A DNA stretch of 64,000 nt from JACKNG01 sp040220855. Lineage in GTDB: Bacteria > Pseudomonadota > Gammaproteobacteria > Ga0077536. Below, piece by piece: positions 25,905 through 34,122 of the stretch; positions within the stretch are counted from its first letter, which is position 1, and each line of letters begins with the position of its first letter. Where the stretch lies: positions 1 to 64,000 of the forward strand of contig JAVJVZ010000076.1 in assembly GCA_040220855.1 (NCBI GenBank), read 5' to 3'. The notes under the pieces are model-generated. The model had not been told where the DNA came from. It searched no databases and worked only from the letters and a program-made list of their open reading frames with translations. A program made the position numbers and the translations under genes.

Positions 25905-27071
25905 ATGGGGCTGCAGGCTTTTGATGCCAGCGCCGGGGGAGATTACGGCGCCGAGCAGGCGGCGATGAGCGCCTTCCTGCGTGAAGGCGAGGCACGCGCG
26001 CGGGCGCTCAGCAATCGCGGCCCGATCCGCTTCGATGCCGACGGCATGCTCGCCGCGGACATCCTCGACGCCTACTGGCGCACCGGGTTCTACGTCTTTA
26101 CCGGCGTGCTCGGCGCCGACGAGCTCGGCGACCTCGAGCGTGACATCGCCGAGGTGGTCGAACGCGCGCCGGTCAGCGCGGGCGCCGAGGTGGATGGCCA
26201 TGGGCGCCCCGCACTGGGTCGCGACTGCCGGGCACCGACCTTCTTCCACGCGCGCCCCTTGTCGGACCCTTTCGGTGGTACCGATCTCGCCAACGGCCGT
26301 CACCCGAGCCGCATGTTCGAACCCACGCCAGCCGCCGGCGCGCCGGCCGAGACGATGTACCTCTTCCTCGGTTCGCTGCAGTTCTCCGATGCCTGCCTGC
26401 GCCTCTACGGACATCCGCAGCTGCTCGCCGTCGCTGCCGCGGTCAACGGCGCCGATTTCACGCCGTTCAACGAGGCGGTGTGGATCAAGCATCCCGGCCT
26501 CGGCGCCTCGGTCGCGTGGCACCAGGACGGCGTCACCCACTGGGACAGTCCCGACCTCGATGCCGGTACGCACGGCTTCAATTTCATGGCCCAGCTCTAC
26601 GGCTGCACGGCGTCCAACGGCGTGTGGGTGGTACCGGGTTCGCACGCGCGCGGCAAGGTCGACATCGCCGCGCTGGTCGCGGCGGCCGGTTCCGAACGCC
26701 TGCCCGACGCCGTACCCATCCTGTGCGACCCCGGCGACGTCGCCATGTGCAACCGGCAGGTCGTGCACGGATCGTTCGCCAATGTCAGCCGCGATACCCG
26801 CGTGACCATCAACTTCGGTTTCCATCGCCGCGCCTCGGTGCTCGATGTTACCGCGGGCGGGGTACACAACGAGCCGGCCATCTACGACGCCGCGCGCATC
26901 CGCCACCGCGCGCGGCTCATTGCCTACGCGATCGACGCCAGGCGCCAGCGCTTTCCCGACGAGACGCCTTACGAATACGCGCCGCTTGCCGCAGCCTGCG
27001 ACGAGTGGCGCTGGAGCGAGGCCGCGCGGGCCGATCTCCACGATTACAACCTGCATGACCTCAGCATCTGA
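25905..27071 (+). CDS. Phytanoyl-CoA dioxygenase (PhyH) family oxygenase
   Basis: A 388-residue Fe(II)/2-oxoglutarate oxygenase from the ATG at 25905, preceded by GGGGAGAG. The metal facial triad is visible as H206-x-D208 (SVAWHQDGVTHW) and H288 (VVHGSFANVS), with Arg299 in RVTINFGFHRR placed to bind 2-oxoglutarate. YWRTGFYVFTGVL at the N-terminus and WVVPGSHARGKV are typical PhyH features. Such enzymes hydroxylate acyl-CoAs, amino acids or natural products, so the substrate is unknown. It stands between the DUF4870 and STAS-like genes with no strict operon partner. Confidence 0.85.
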   Translation: MGLQAFDASAGGDYGAEQAAMSAFLREGEARARALSNRGPIRFDADGMLAADILDAYWRTGFYVFTGVLGADELGDLERDIAEVVERAPVSAGAEVDGHGRPALGRDCRAPTFFHARPLSDPFGGTDLANGRHPSRMFEPTPAAGAPAETMYLFLGSLQFSDACLRLYGHPQLLAVAAAVNGADFTPFNEAVWIKHPGLGASVAWHQDGVTHWDSPDLDAGTHGFNFMAQLYGCTASNGVWVVPGSHARGKVDIAALVAAAGSERLPDAVPILCDPGDVAMCNRQVVHGSFANVSRDTRVTINFGFHRRASVLDVTAGGVHNEPAIYDAARIRHRARLIAYAIDARRQRFPDETPYEYAPLAAACDEWRWSEAARADLHDYNLHDLSI

Positions 27072-27212
27072 GCGGGGCGCGTTCCTGACCCGGCTCAGCA
27101 TCGCTGCGCACGCGCCGGCATAGAGTGTGAACCAAGACCCGCGGCCCGTCGTAGCACGCGTCGAGCGCAACGTGCGCACATGGCGTCATGAAGGATACAG
27201 GGAGGTCTCAAG

Positions 27213-27602
27213 GTGTCTTATCGTCTGAGCAGTACGCCCGATGCGCATCTTGTCCAGCTGACCTTCGAGCAGCAGTCGAATGCGGCCGAACGCCGCGAGG
27301 CCTACACCGCACTCGGAGCGCTGGTGGCCGAGGATGGTGCGACAAAGGCACTGATTGACGTCACGCACCTGCGCGCCACCTATGCCACCATGGTCTCTTA
27401 CGACCACGCGGTTCAGCTCGCCGAGCGCATGCCGCCCGGCCTGCGTCTCGCCGTGTTGCTGTCAGCCGACCCGGCGCAACTCGGCGCAGCGAGTTTCGTG
27501 CGCGACGTCGCCAACAACCGCGGGCTCGCGATGGAGCTGTTCAGCACGCGCGATGATGCGCTCGACTGGCTGGGCGTGACGGCAGGTGCCGGCACGCTCT
27601 GA
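27213..27602 (+). CDS. Small STAS/SpoIIAA-like protein
   Basis: A 129-residue protein starting at the GTG at 27213 (GGGAGG about nine bases upstream). The pattern is a beta strand (DAHLVQLTFEQQSNA), helix (ERREAYTALGALVAEDG), strand (ATKALIDVTHLRATYATM), helix, strand (GLRLAVLLSADPAQ), a turn and a final helix (TRDDALDWLG). This is the alternating alpha/beta plan of STAS or SpoIIAA-like proteins often found as lone small ORFs in proteobacteria. No phosphorylatable Ser can be pointed to with confidence. Its partner is unknown. Confidence 0.6.
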   Translation: MSYRLSSTPDAHLVQLTFEQQSNAAERREAYTALGALVAEDGATKALIDVTHLRATYATMVSYDHAVQLAERMPPGLRLAVLLSADPAQLGAASFVRDVANNRGLAMELFSTRDDALDWLGVTAGAGTL

Positions 27603-27646
27603 GCCGGCGCGCACGGGTTGCATCGCCGGCTGCCGGTGCGGCAGGC

Positions 27647-27991
27647 TCAGCGTGGCTGTTCGAGACGTTCCGCGCAGGCCACGCAGACCAGTGTCGTCGG
27701 ATCGATGTCGAGGCGCTCCGTGGGGATCGCTTCCCCGCATTTGACGCAGAAGCCGAATTCGCCCTCGTCGAGGCGCGCGAGCGCGGAGCCGATGCGGGTC
27801 AGCTCGAGCCGGCGCCGCTCGGCGGTGGCGCGTGCCATGGCCTGGTCCTGCAGGGCATCCATGCGCGTGAGGCGGCCGAGGCGGGTCTGGTCGAGCTCGA
27901 CGGTCGCGGCTGCGGCGGCGCCTTCCTCGGCGACGCCCTCGATCTCGGCGCGGCGCGCCAGCAGGCGCTGGCGGAAGTGGCTGCTGTTCAT
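27647..27991 (-). CDS. DksA/TraR-family zinc-finger protein
   Basis: A 114-residue protein (ATG at 27991, GGGGAGA upstream). A long, charged coiled-coil region precedes a four-cysteine zinc finger, CVKCGE followed about 17 residues later by CVAC, and then a short tail. This is the DksA/TraR C4 type. The position of the acidic pair at the coiled-coil tip (DxxDA in DksA) reads TRMDALQDQA here, so only part of the motif is present. It probably binds RNA polymerase through the secondary channel as a ppGpp-response cofactor or regulator, inferred from the family. It is divergent from the CitE-like gene. Confidence 0.88.
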   Translation of the reverse strand: MNSSHFRQRLLARRAEIEGVAEEGAAAAATVELDQTRLGRLTRMDALQDQAMARATAERRRLELTRIGSALARLDEGEFGFCVKCGEAIPTERLDIDPTTLVCVACAERLEQPR

Positions 27992-28168
27992 GTTCTCCCC
28001 TTGCGGACGCGGATGGGCAGTGTCGCCGCGCGTTCGTCGTACACGCGGCACGCCCAGTGTGTGTCGTTCGAACCCTACGCCGATCGCGCGCCGATTACGA
28101 ACCCCCGCGCCGGCCACGCTCTGCTATCTTGCCCGGCCGTTATTGCTTCTCAAGTGGGAGGTTCCGAC

Positions 28169-29029
28169 ATGACTGCCGTCACCGAGGTGCGCCCGCGCCG
28201 CAGCTTCCTGTTCGTGCCCGGCACCGGCACGCAGATGTTCGCCAAGGCGGTCGCGGCCGGTCCCGACATCGTCTGTGTCGATCTCGAGGATGCCGTGGCA
28301 CCGCCGCACAAGACACAGGCGCGACGCGACACCCTCGCATTGTTTGCCGGCATGACGGCCCTGCCCGCATGCGAGACGCTCATTCGCGTCAACGGGCTGC
28401 GCAGCCGCGAGGGACTGGAGGATCTGCTCGCCATTCTAGACTGCGCGCACCCGCCCCACGGGTTGATGCTGCCCAAGGTCAAGCATGCGGAAGAGATCGC
28501 GCAGCTCGACGAGATTCTCACTGCTGCCGGCAGCACGCTGCGCCTGCAGGTGATCATCGAGACCAACGAAGGGCTCGAACACGCGCACGCCATCGCGGGC
28601 GCGAGCCCGCGCATCGACGCGCTCCTGTTCGGCGCCATCGACATGGCGGCGGAACTCCGCGTCGAGCCGAGCTGGGACGCCTTGCTCTACGCGCGCTCAC
28701 GGCTGGTCCATGCAGCCGCCGCGGCCGGTATCGACCTCATCGACGTGCCCTTCCTCGACCTCGAGGACGCCGTCGGCCTCGAACAGGCGGCAGCGCGCGC
28801 CTGCGCGCTCGGCATGACCGGGAAGGGCGCGATACACCCGAAACAGTTGCCGGTGATCACGCGCTGTTTCACCCCGGATGCGGCTGCCGTGGCTCATGCG
28901 CGCCGCATCATCGAGGCCTTCGAGGCCGCCGACGGCGGCCTCGTGGTGGTCGATGGCAAACTGATCGAGAAGCCGGTACTGCGCTCGATGGCGCGCGTCC
29001 TCGCCGTCGCTGCGCGCGGCAGCGCCTGA
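28169..29029 (+). CDS. HpcH/HpaI aldolase/citrate lyase-like protein (CitE family)
   Basis: A 286-residue TIM-barrel lyase from the ATG at 28169 with GTGGGAGG eight bases upstream. CitE-like landmarks in order are RRSFLFVPGT (CoA and start of barrel), CVDLEDAVAPPHK (acidic metal site), LIRVNGL, GLMLPKVKHA, LQVIIETNEGL (metal-binding Glu) and GMTGKGAIHPKQL. These enzymes cleave or form C-C bonds in citryl-, malyl- or citramalyl-CoA thioesters. It may feed acetyl-CoA and glyoxylate or pyruvate metabolism. There is no citrate lyase alpha or gamma gene nearby, so it is not citrate lyase itself. Confidence 0.87.
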   Translation: MTAVTEVRPRRSFLFVPGTGTQMFAKAVAAGPDIVCVDLEDAVAPPHKTQARRDTLALFAGMTALPACETLIRVNGLRSREGLEDLLAILDCAHPPHGLMLPKVKHAEEIAQLDEILTAAGSTLRLQVIIETNEGLEHAHAIAGASPRIDALLFGAIDMAAELRVEPSWDALLYARSRLVHAAAAAGIDLIDVPFLDLEDAVGLEQAAARACALGMTGKGAIHPKQLPVITRCFTPDAAAVAHARRIIEAFEAADGGLVVVDGKLIEKPVLRSMARVLAVAARGSA

Positions 29030-29046
29030 GCGCGGGCCGGCTCCGC

Positions 29047-30129
29047 TCAGCGGAACGCCGGCATCACGTGGGTGGCGAAGTCCTCCAGCACCTTGCGCTC
29101 GCAATCCATCGGCGGCCACAGTGCGATCTCGCGGATGCCGCTCGCCTCGAGCTGCCTGACGTGCTCGATGATCGCATCGGGCTCACCGACCAGGCAGCCG
29201 TTGGCGATGGCAGCCGGGGTGACGTACTTGCGCTCCTCCGGCTGCAGGTAGACGAGGTGGCCGTCGTGGACCTGGCGGAAACGCGCATCCTCCGGCAGGC
29301 TCATTGCGTCGACGCGTGCCAGGTAATCCGGCCACACGTCGCGGAAGTGATCGGGAATGAGGGCATCGTCGCGGCCGTTGTCCTTCCATACCTCGTAATA
29401 GAAGTGCAGCTCGCAGCCGACCCAGCTGCCGGTCTCGTCGATGACACGCGCGTCGGTGAGTCGTTCCCCCGGCGCCAGCACGCAGCTCGTGGTAATGAAG
29501 GCGGTGTGGAAGTCGGGCGGCAGCGCGCGTCCGGCCGCCTCGGCGCCGGCGCGGATCTGCGCGAGCTTCGGTTCGAACACGGCCGGCTCGCCGCCGACGG
29601 TGATGAAACCGTCGCCCAGTTCACCGGCGAGTGCGAGCGCGCGCGGACCGTTGGCGGCGACGTAGATGGGGATGCGTTCGTCGAGATTGAGAAAACGCCG
29701 CTCGCGGTGCAGGAACTGGATTTCGCGCGTGCGACCTTCGTAGGTGTAGTCGACCGCTTCGCCATCGAGCAGCGCACGCACCACGCGCAGGTACTCGCCG
29801 AAGGCCTTTACCTTCATCGAGTTCTGGCCCATCACGCGCATCGCGGTATGCCCGGTGCCGAGGCCGAGGAAGGTGCGCCCCGGCGCCAGTGCGTTGATGG
29901 ATGCGATCGAATGCGCGGTGACCGGGGCGATGCGCGTCCCGGTAATGGCGACGCCGGTACCGATCTCGATGCGTGAAGTGTGTTCTGCGGCGAGCGCGAG
30001 TACCGCGTAGCAGTCGGACCAGATCATCTGCGAGTCGCCGACCCACGCGCGATCGTAGCCGAGCGTCTCCGCGAATTGGATGATCTCCCAGTTATTGATG
30101 TGCGCGCTGACGCCGATGCCGAATTGCAT
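29047..30129 (-). CDS. Luciferase-like (LLM class) flavin oxidoreductase
   Basis: A 360-residue bacterial-luciferase TIM barrel from the ATG at 30129 (GGGGAGG seven bases upstream). It has the typical LGYDRAWVGDSQ, RIEIGTGVAITGTR, GRTFLGLGTGHTAMRVMG and IPIYVAANGPRALALAGELGDG. The style is closest to the F420-dependent methylene-H4MPT-reductase-like branch, though FMN cannot be excluded. It is the last gene of a minus-strand set (33699 down to 29047) holding a DUF1330 protein, hydrolase, FAD hydroxylase and another LLM protein, so a catabolic oxidation step is likely. Substrate is unknown. Confidence 0.85.
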   Translation of the reverse strand: MQFGIGVSAHINNWEIIQFAETLGYDRAWVGDSQMIWSDCYAVLALAAEHTSRIEIGTGVAITGTRIAPVTAHSIASINALAPGRTFLGLGTGHTAMRVMGQNSMKVKAFGEYLRVVRALLDGEAVDYTYEGRTREIQFLHRERRFLNLDERIPIYVAANGPRALALAGELGDGFITVGGEPAVFEPKLAQIRAGAEAAGRALPPDFHTAFITTSCVLAPGERLTDARVIDETGSWVGCELHFYYEVWKDNGRDDALIPDHFRDVWPDYLARVDAMSLPEDARFRQVHDGHLVYLQPEERKYVTPAAIANGCLVGEPDAIIEHVRQLEASGIREIALWPPMDCERKVLEDFATHVMPAFR

Positions 30130-30195
30130 GTCGTGACCTCCCCTTGAACGTGGCTTGCGATTAGACCATGCCGCAACGCGAGGCGGCAGCGGGTA

Positions 30196-31182
30196 TCAGG
30201 CGCGCAAGGCCTCGATCAGGCGCCCGCAGCGTTCGATACCCGACGCCGTCCACGGGTGCGGCATGAGCGAGACGTGCTCGACGCCGAGCGCGGCGTAGGC
30301 GGCGAGCTGCTCGGCGATGGCGAGCGTGCCGCCGGCAAAGGGGCGGGCGCCGGGCACCGGGTAAGGGTCGCGGGTGAGGTTGACGCCGACAGTGGCGTGG
30401 CGCGCGAGCGTGGCCGGATCGCGTCCGCGTGCGAGGCAGGCTGCCTCGATCGGTGCCCACGCGCGTTGCCAGGCGGCCGTCGAGGCATCGCCGAAGGCGA
30501 GCATGGTGTTCCACATCGCGGCGTGCTCGGCGACCAGGCGCGACATGCGTGGCCGGCCTTCGAGTGACCCGATCATGATCGGCGGCCCGCCAGCGCGTGC
30601 TGCTTTCGGCAGCAGCGCGGCTTGCTCGCAGCGGTGCCACGCGCCGTCGAAGCTGACCGTCTCACCGCGCAGCAGCGGCGCGATGATCGCGAGTGCCTCC
30701 TCGAAGCGCCCGACGCGGTGATCGAAGGGATAACCGAAGGCGCGGTGCTCGGTCGCGAAGTCGCCGGCGCCGAGACCGAGAATGAGGCGCCCATCGGCGA
30801 GATCGTCGACGGTGTCGGCCATGCGCGCGAGCAGCGCCGGGTTGCGGAAGCCCGTGTTGCACACGAGCGTACCGAGGCGGACGCGAGCGGTCGCCTGGGC
30901 GATCGCGGCGAGCATGGTCCAGCATTCCCACTGGCCGTTCTTGATGCCGGCAAAATCCGCCGGCAGCTCGACCCCGACGACGCGGAAGTCGTCGTAAGGT
31001 TCGTAGAAGAAATGATCGCTCATCCACACGCTGTCGAAGCCGACCTGTTCGGCAAGCCGGGCGAGCGTGACGACATCACCCGCGCGCGGCGTGACGCCGT
31101 CCATTGCCGCGGTCCAGCTCGGCAGCAGCAGGCCGAGTCGGAGATTGGCCGGTGCGACGGTGCCGGCGGTCGACCTGGCCAT
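30196..31182 (-). CDS. Luciferase-like (LLM class) F420/FMN-dependent oxidoreductase
   Basis: A 328-residue LLM protein. AAGGAG eight bases before the ATG at 31182 settles the start over an ATG at 31218. Landmarks are FDSVWMSDHFFYEP, ARVRLGTLVCNTGFRNPALLARM, GRLILGLGAGDFATEH, and GPPIMIGSLEGRPRMSRLVAEHAAMWN. The N-terminal SDH(F) pattern is common in F420-type members. It lies 32 bases downstream of the FAD monooxygenase and 66 upstream of the second LLM gene, which suggests two linked flavin steps in one pathway. Confidence 0.85.
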   Translation of the reverse strand: MARSTAGTVAPANLRLGLLLPSWTAAMDGVTPRAGDVVTLARLAEQVGFDSVWMSDHFFYEPYDDFRVVGVELPADFAGIKNGQWECWTMLAAIAQATARVRLGTLVCNTGFRNPALLARMADTVDDLADGRLILGLGAGDFATEHRAFGYPFDHRVGRFEEALAIIAPLLRGETVSFDGAWHRCEQAALLPKAARAGGPPIMIGSLEGRPRMSRLVAEHAAMWNTMLAFGDASTAAWQRAWAPIEAACLARGRDPATLARHATVGVNLTRDPYPVPGARPFAGGTLAIAEQLAAYAALGVEHVSLMPHPWTASGIERCGRLIEALRA

Positions 31183-31214
31183 GGTGGGTGTCTCCTTGCG
31201 CGCTGCCGGCGCGC

Positions 31215-32432
31215 TCACAATGCGAGATACGTATGCGGGTCACTTGCCGCGGTCGCGCGCAGCAGGACTTCAGGCTGCCGGTAGTGCGCTGCCTTGGCGC
31301 GGGTCGCGGGGTCGTTGCCCTGCGCGCCGATGTAGCTGCCGAGGTCACGACCCCAGGCGACCACCGCACGGGCGTAGCGCAGCCGGGCACGCTCCCATTC
31401 GGCGAGGGCCGAACTGCTGCCGTCGGCGAGAGCCGCGGCGAACGTGGCGGCATCGTCGGCGGCCTTCGAGACGCCGAGGCCGACGTGCGGGCGCGCGGTC
31501 GCGGCAGCGTCCCCAAGCAGCACGACGCGGTCGTGCAGCAGGCGGTCGCTGCAGAAGTCGAACATGCCCTGCAGAAAGGGTTGACGTGTTGCCGCCACGA
31601 TCGATTGCACCTGGGGCGCGAGGTATTCGCGCGCCTCGGCACGCATGGCGGCGATGAGTTCGGCACGGATGAGGTGATGCGGAATACCGCCAGCGTGGTA
31701 GTTTCCGTCGCCGTCGGTGAGGTGATCGGCAAGCACGGCGGCATCCGCCGCGCGGTACCAGCCCCAGTTGTACCAGCGGCTGCCGGGGGTGAGCGTGTCA
31801 TCGGGGCCGGCCACCAGGTAGCCGAGCCAGTGACCGCCGGGCGCCATGCAGAAGGCCATGCGGTGGGCCACCTGCGCGAGTACCGCATCCGGCACCAGGG
31901 CTTCGTCGATCAACCCGCGCCAGCCGAAGTAGCCGACGTACTCGGCCTGCGTCTGCGGCGCGACGATGGCGCGTACCGTCGAGCGCGCGCCGTCGGCGCC
32001 GAGCAGCCAGTCGGCGTCGATGCGGGTACCGTCTTCGAACACCGCCGTGACGCCGTCGCCACGGGGTTCGATCGCGCTCAGGGCCTGGCCACCGTGGTAG
32101 CTCGCATCCGGCACCTGCGCGCGCAGGAAACGGTAGATGAGCCCCCAGGAGGTCATGATCTGGTGCATTTCCTGGGTGTGCAGCACGCTGCCATCGCGGT
32201 CGAACATCACGCGACCCTGGGATGCCACGCCCATCTCGTCGCGCAGCTCGATGCCGGCAGCGCGGACCGCGGCGTAGAGCTCGTCGTGGGTGGCGATGCC
32301 GGCACCGCGGTTGGCGAGCGCTTCGCCGGCGCGCTCGTGAACGGACACGGCGAAGCCGCGCGCGCGCAGCGCGATGGCGGCAAACAGGCCCGCCATCGAG
32401 CCCCCGATGACGACCACGCGGGCTGTGCTCAC
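31215..32432 (-). CDS. FAD-dependent aromatic-type monooxygenase
   Basis: A 405-residue flavoprotein hydroxylase. The Rossmann GxGxxG variant VIGGSMAGLFAAIAL opens the protein (residues 8-22), GADGARSTVRAI supplies the DG motif for NADPH/FAD, and GDAAATARPHVGLGVSKAADD gives the GD motif that closes over FAD ribityl. This is the PHBH-like hydroxylase family (UbiH/salicylate hydroxylase style), here a member close to uncharacterised 2,6-dihydroxypyridine-type hydroxylases. It starts on an ATG overlapping the hydrolase stop by four bases. It probably inserts one oxygen into a ring substrate, inferred from the family. Confidence 0.87.
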   Translation of the reverse strand: MSTARVVVIGGSMAGLFAAIALRARGFAVSVHERAGEALANRGAGIATHDELYAAVRAAGIELRDEMGVASQGRVMFDRDGSVLHTQEMHQIMTSWGLIYRFLRAQVPDASYHGGQALSAIEPRGDGVTAVFEDGTRIDADWLLGADGARSTVRAIVAPQTQAEYVGYFGWRGLIDEALVPDAVLAQVAHRMAFCMAPGGHWLGYLVAGPDDTLTPGSRWYNWGWYRAADAAVLADHLTDGDGNYHAGGIPHHLIRAELIAAMRAEAREYLAPQVQSIVAATRQPFLQGMFDFCSDRLLHDRVVLLGDAAATARPHVGLGVSKAADDAATFAAALADGSSSALAEWERARLRYARAVVAWGRDLGSYIGAQGNDPATRAKAAHYRQPEVLLRATAASDPHTYLAL

Positions 32433-33364
32433 GCGGCGAATGCCCGTCGCAGTGCCGCCGCCGCGCGGTCGAGCGCGACGATGCCGGTGTCGATGCGGCC
32501 GCCCATGCGGGCGAAGCCGTGGATCATGTCGGGATAGTGGTCGTGGGTCACCGTCACGCCTGCGGCAACGAGGCGTTCGGCGTAGGCGATGGCCTCGTCA
32601 CGGAGGGGGTCGTAGCCCGCGGTCTGGATCAGCGCCGCGGCGGCGCCGGCAAGGTTGTCGGCGTGCATGGGCGAAGCGCGCCAGTCGGTGACGAGCGCGC
32701 GATCGCCGAGATACCAGTCGGTGAACTGCGCCATGGCGGCGCGTGTCAGCAGGTAGCCGCGCGCATTGTCCCTGAGCGACGCGTTGTCGGCGGCGAGATC
32801 GACGGCCGGGTAGATGAGGAGCTGCAGGGCCAGCGCGACCTCGCCGCGCAGCGCCAGGGCGCTCGCCGCGGCCAGGTTGCCACCGGCGGAATCACCGCCG
32901 ACGGCGATACGTGCAGGGTCGACGCCGAGCTCGGCAGCGCCTCGTGCAACCCAGCGCACGCAGGCGACGGCATCATCGAAGGCGGCCGGGAACGGGTGCT
33001 CGGGGGCGAGGCGATAATCGAGCGCGACGATTGCGCAGTCCGCCGTGCCGGCGAGGTAGCGGCACAGGTGGTCGTGGGTGTCGAGACTGCCCACCACCCA
33101 GCCGCCGCCGTGGCAGTACACCAGCACCGGGGGCACGCCGTCCTGTGCCCCGCGCCGCGGATGGTACAGGCGCACGGCCAGGTCCGATGCCGGCCCGGGG
33201 AACACGAGATCCACGACGCTCTCCAGGGGCGGCCCGGCATGGCGGTACTGCGCCGTCGTCGCCGCGTAGCCCTTGCGCATCGCACGGTAATCGTCGGCCT
33301 CGAACGGTACGCCGGCCGCGTTGGCGGCATCGACGATGGCCTGTGCCTGCGGATGGAGAGACAT
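32429..33364 (-). CDS. Alpha/beta hydrolase, hormone-sensitive-lipase family
   Basis: A 311-residue esterase from the ATG at 33364. The HSL hallmarks are YCHGGGWVVGSLDTHD (oxyanion HGGG 85-88) and GGDSAGGNLAAA (nucleophile Ser159). Catalytic Asp is in GYDPLRDEA and His in DMIHGFARM. There is no signal peptide, so it is cytoplasmic. Substrates are short-chain or bulky esters. In this operon it could hydrolyse a lactone or ester formed after flavin oxygenation, which is inference only. Confidence 0.9.
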   Translation of the reverse strand: MSLHPQAQAIVDAANAAGVPFEADDYRAMRKGYAATTAQYRHAGPPLESVVDLVFPGPASDLAVRLYHPRRGAQDGVPPVLVYCHGGGWVVGSLDTHDHLCRYLAGTADCAIVALDYRLAPEHPFPAAFDDAVACVRWVARGAAELGVDPARIAVGGDSAGGNLAAASALALRGEVALALQLLIYPAVDLAADNASLRDNARGYLLTRAAMAQFTDWYLGDRALVTDWRASPMHADNLAGAAAALIQTAGYDPLRDEAIAYAERLVAAGVTVTHDHYPDMIHGFARMGGRIDTGIVALDRAAAALRRAFAA

Positions 33365-33377
33365 GCGCCGAAGTATA

Positions 33378-33399
33378 GCGCCGCGTCCCGACGCGGCGC
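33378..33399 (-). terminator. Perfect hairpin between DUF1330 and hydrolase genes
   Basis: A 10-base perfect inverted repeat (GCGCCGCGTC, two-base loop, GACGCGGCGC) lies between the stop of the DUF1330 gene and the start of the hydrolase. In the leftward direction it is followed only by TATACTTC, a weak T-rich stretch. It could partly terminate or stabilise the upstream transcript. A loop of two bases means the real stem would open by one or two pairs. Confidence 0.4.
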
Positions 33400-33417
33400 C
33401 GTGCGACTCGCCGAGGC

Positions 33418-33699
33418 CTATTCGCCGCCGAGGACGAACACGCTGTCCATCGCCGCGAGGCGGGTGGGAATGATCGCCTGGTACTCCTCGGAGGCATACC
33501 AGTCCGCGGCCGCCTGGCGGGACGGAAACTCGAGTACCACCATGACCTGGTGGGGCGACTCGCCGGCAAGCACCTCGCTCGGGCCGCGGCTGACGACCTT
33601 GCCGCCGTGGCTGGTAACGGTCGGGCCGGCGGCAGCGCCGTATTCCTGCATCTTGTTCTGGTCGAGGACGGTAGCGTGGACGACGACGTAGGCGGTCAT
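33418..33699 (-). CDS. DUF1330 family protein
   Basis: A 93-residue ferredoxin-fold protein from the ATG at 33699 (GGAGAAA seven bases upstream). The frame stays open further up but loses family likeness. Markers are AYVVVHATVLDQNKMQEYGA, GGKVVSRGPSEVLAG, MVVLEFPSRQAAADWYASEEYQAI and a final short strand. DUF1330 proteins are about 95 residues and are dimeric alpha/beta barrel relatives of Dabb proteins and monooxygenases. No reaction is known. It heads the minus-strand catabolic set. Confidence 0.88.
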   Translation of the reverse strand: MTAYVVVHATVLDQNKMQEYGAAAGPTVTSHGGKVVSRGPSEVLAGESPHQVMVVLEFPSRQAAADWYASEEYQAIIPTRLAAMDSVFVLGGE

Positions 33700-34122
33700 G
33701 GGTTTCTCCGTGTTGTTGACGATACGAGCTGCGATGGGACCGGCGTGTTCGGCAGCCCAGGAGCGCTGTCGCGGAGCGCGCCGAGCTGCCGGCGACGCAT
33801 TCGGCACCCAACGTGAGTCGCGGCGCGCGCGCCCGCGTCACCACCGGCTGCCGTGTCGCGTCCTCGCAGCGCCTTACGCGAGGGTGCCCGGCAGCATGTT
33901 AGCCGGCCGTGCGGATGGCGCACAGCCCGCCATGCCGTGGCTGCGGCCGGACGGGTAGTGCGCATTGCTTCACAGATCGACGGCCACCGAGCCCACCGTT
34001 AACACTCGTTGACAGCCGTTGACAGCGTGTAACAGCGCGTCGCCGTAGAGTCGCCCCATCACGCCGCTGCGGCCAGGCGACCGAGCCGGCAGCGCGACCG
34101 AATTCGAAACAGGAACCAACCC
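33700..34122. other. 423-base divergent intergenic region with tandem GTTRACAS repeats
   Basis: No gene is supported here. Possible frames on both strands are arginine/alanine-rich and lack ribosome sites. The notable element is at 33998-34036: GTTAACAC, GTTGACAG, GTTGACAG and GTAACAG begin at 33998, 34008, 34018 and about 34029, a 10-11 base period that puts all four on one face of the helix. This lies about 95 bases before the PEP-CTERM gene and could be a regulator array or overlapping -35 boxes (TTGACA occurs twice). The rest shows nothing clear. Confidence 0.5.

Noticed and set aside
33698..33958. A small plus-strand gene between the DUF1330 and PEP-CTERM genes
   Set aside because: Its start overlaps the DUF1330 start, and composition is that of a random GC-rich frame.
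33950..33970. A sigma-54 promoter upstream of the PEP-CTERM gene at 34123
   Set aside because: The GG and GC elements are 11 bases apart instead of 10.
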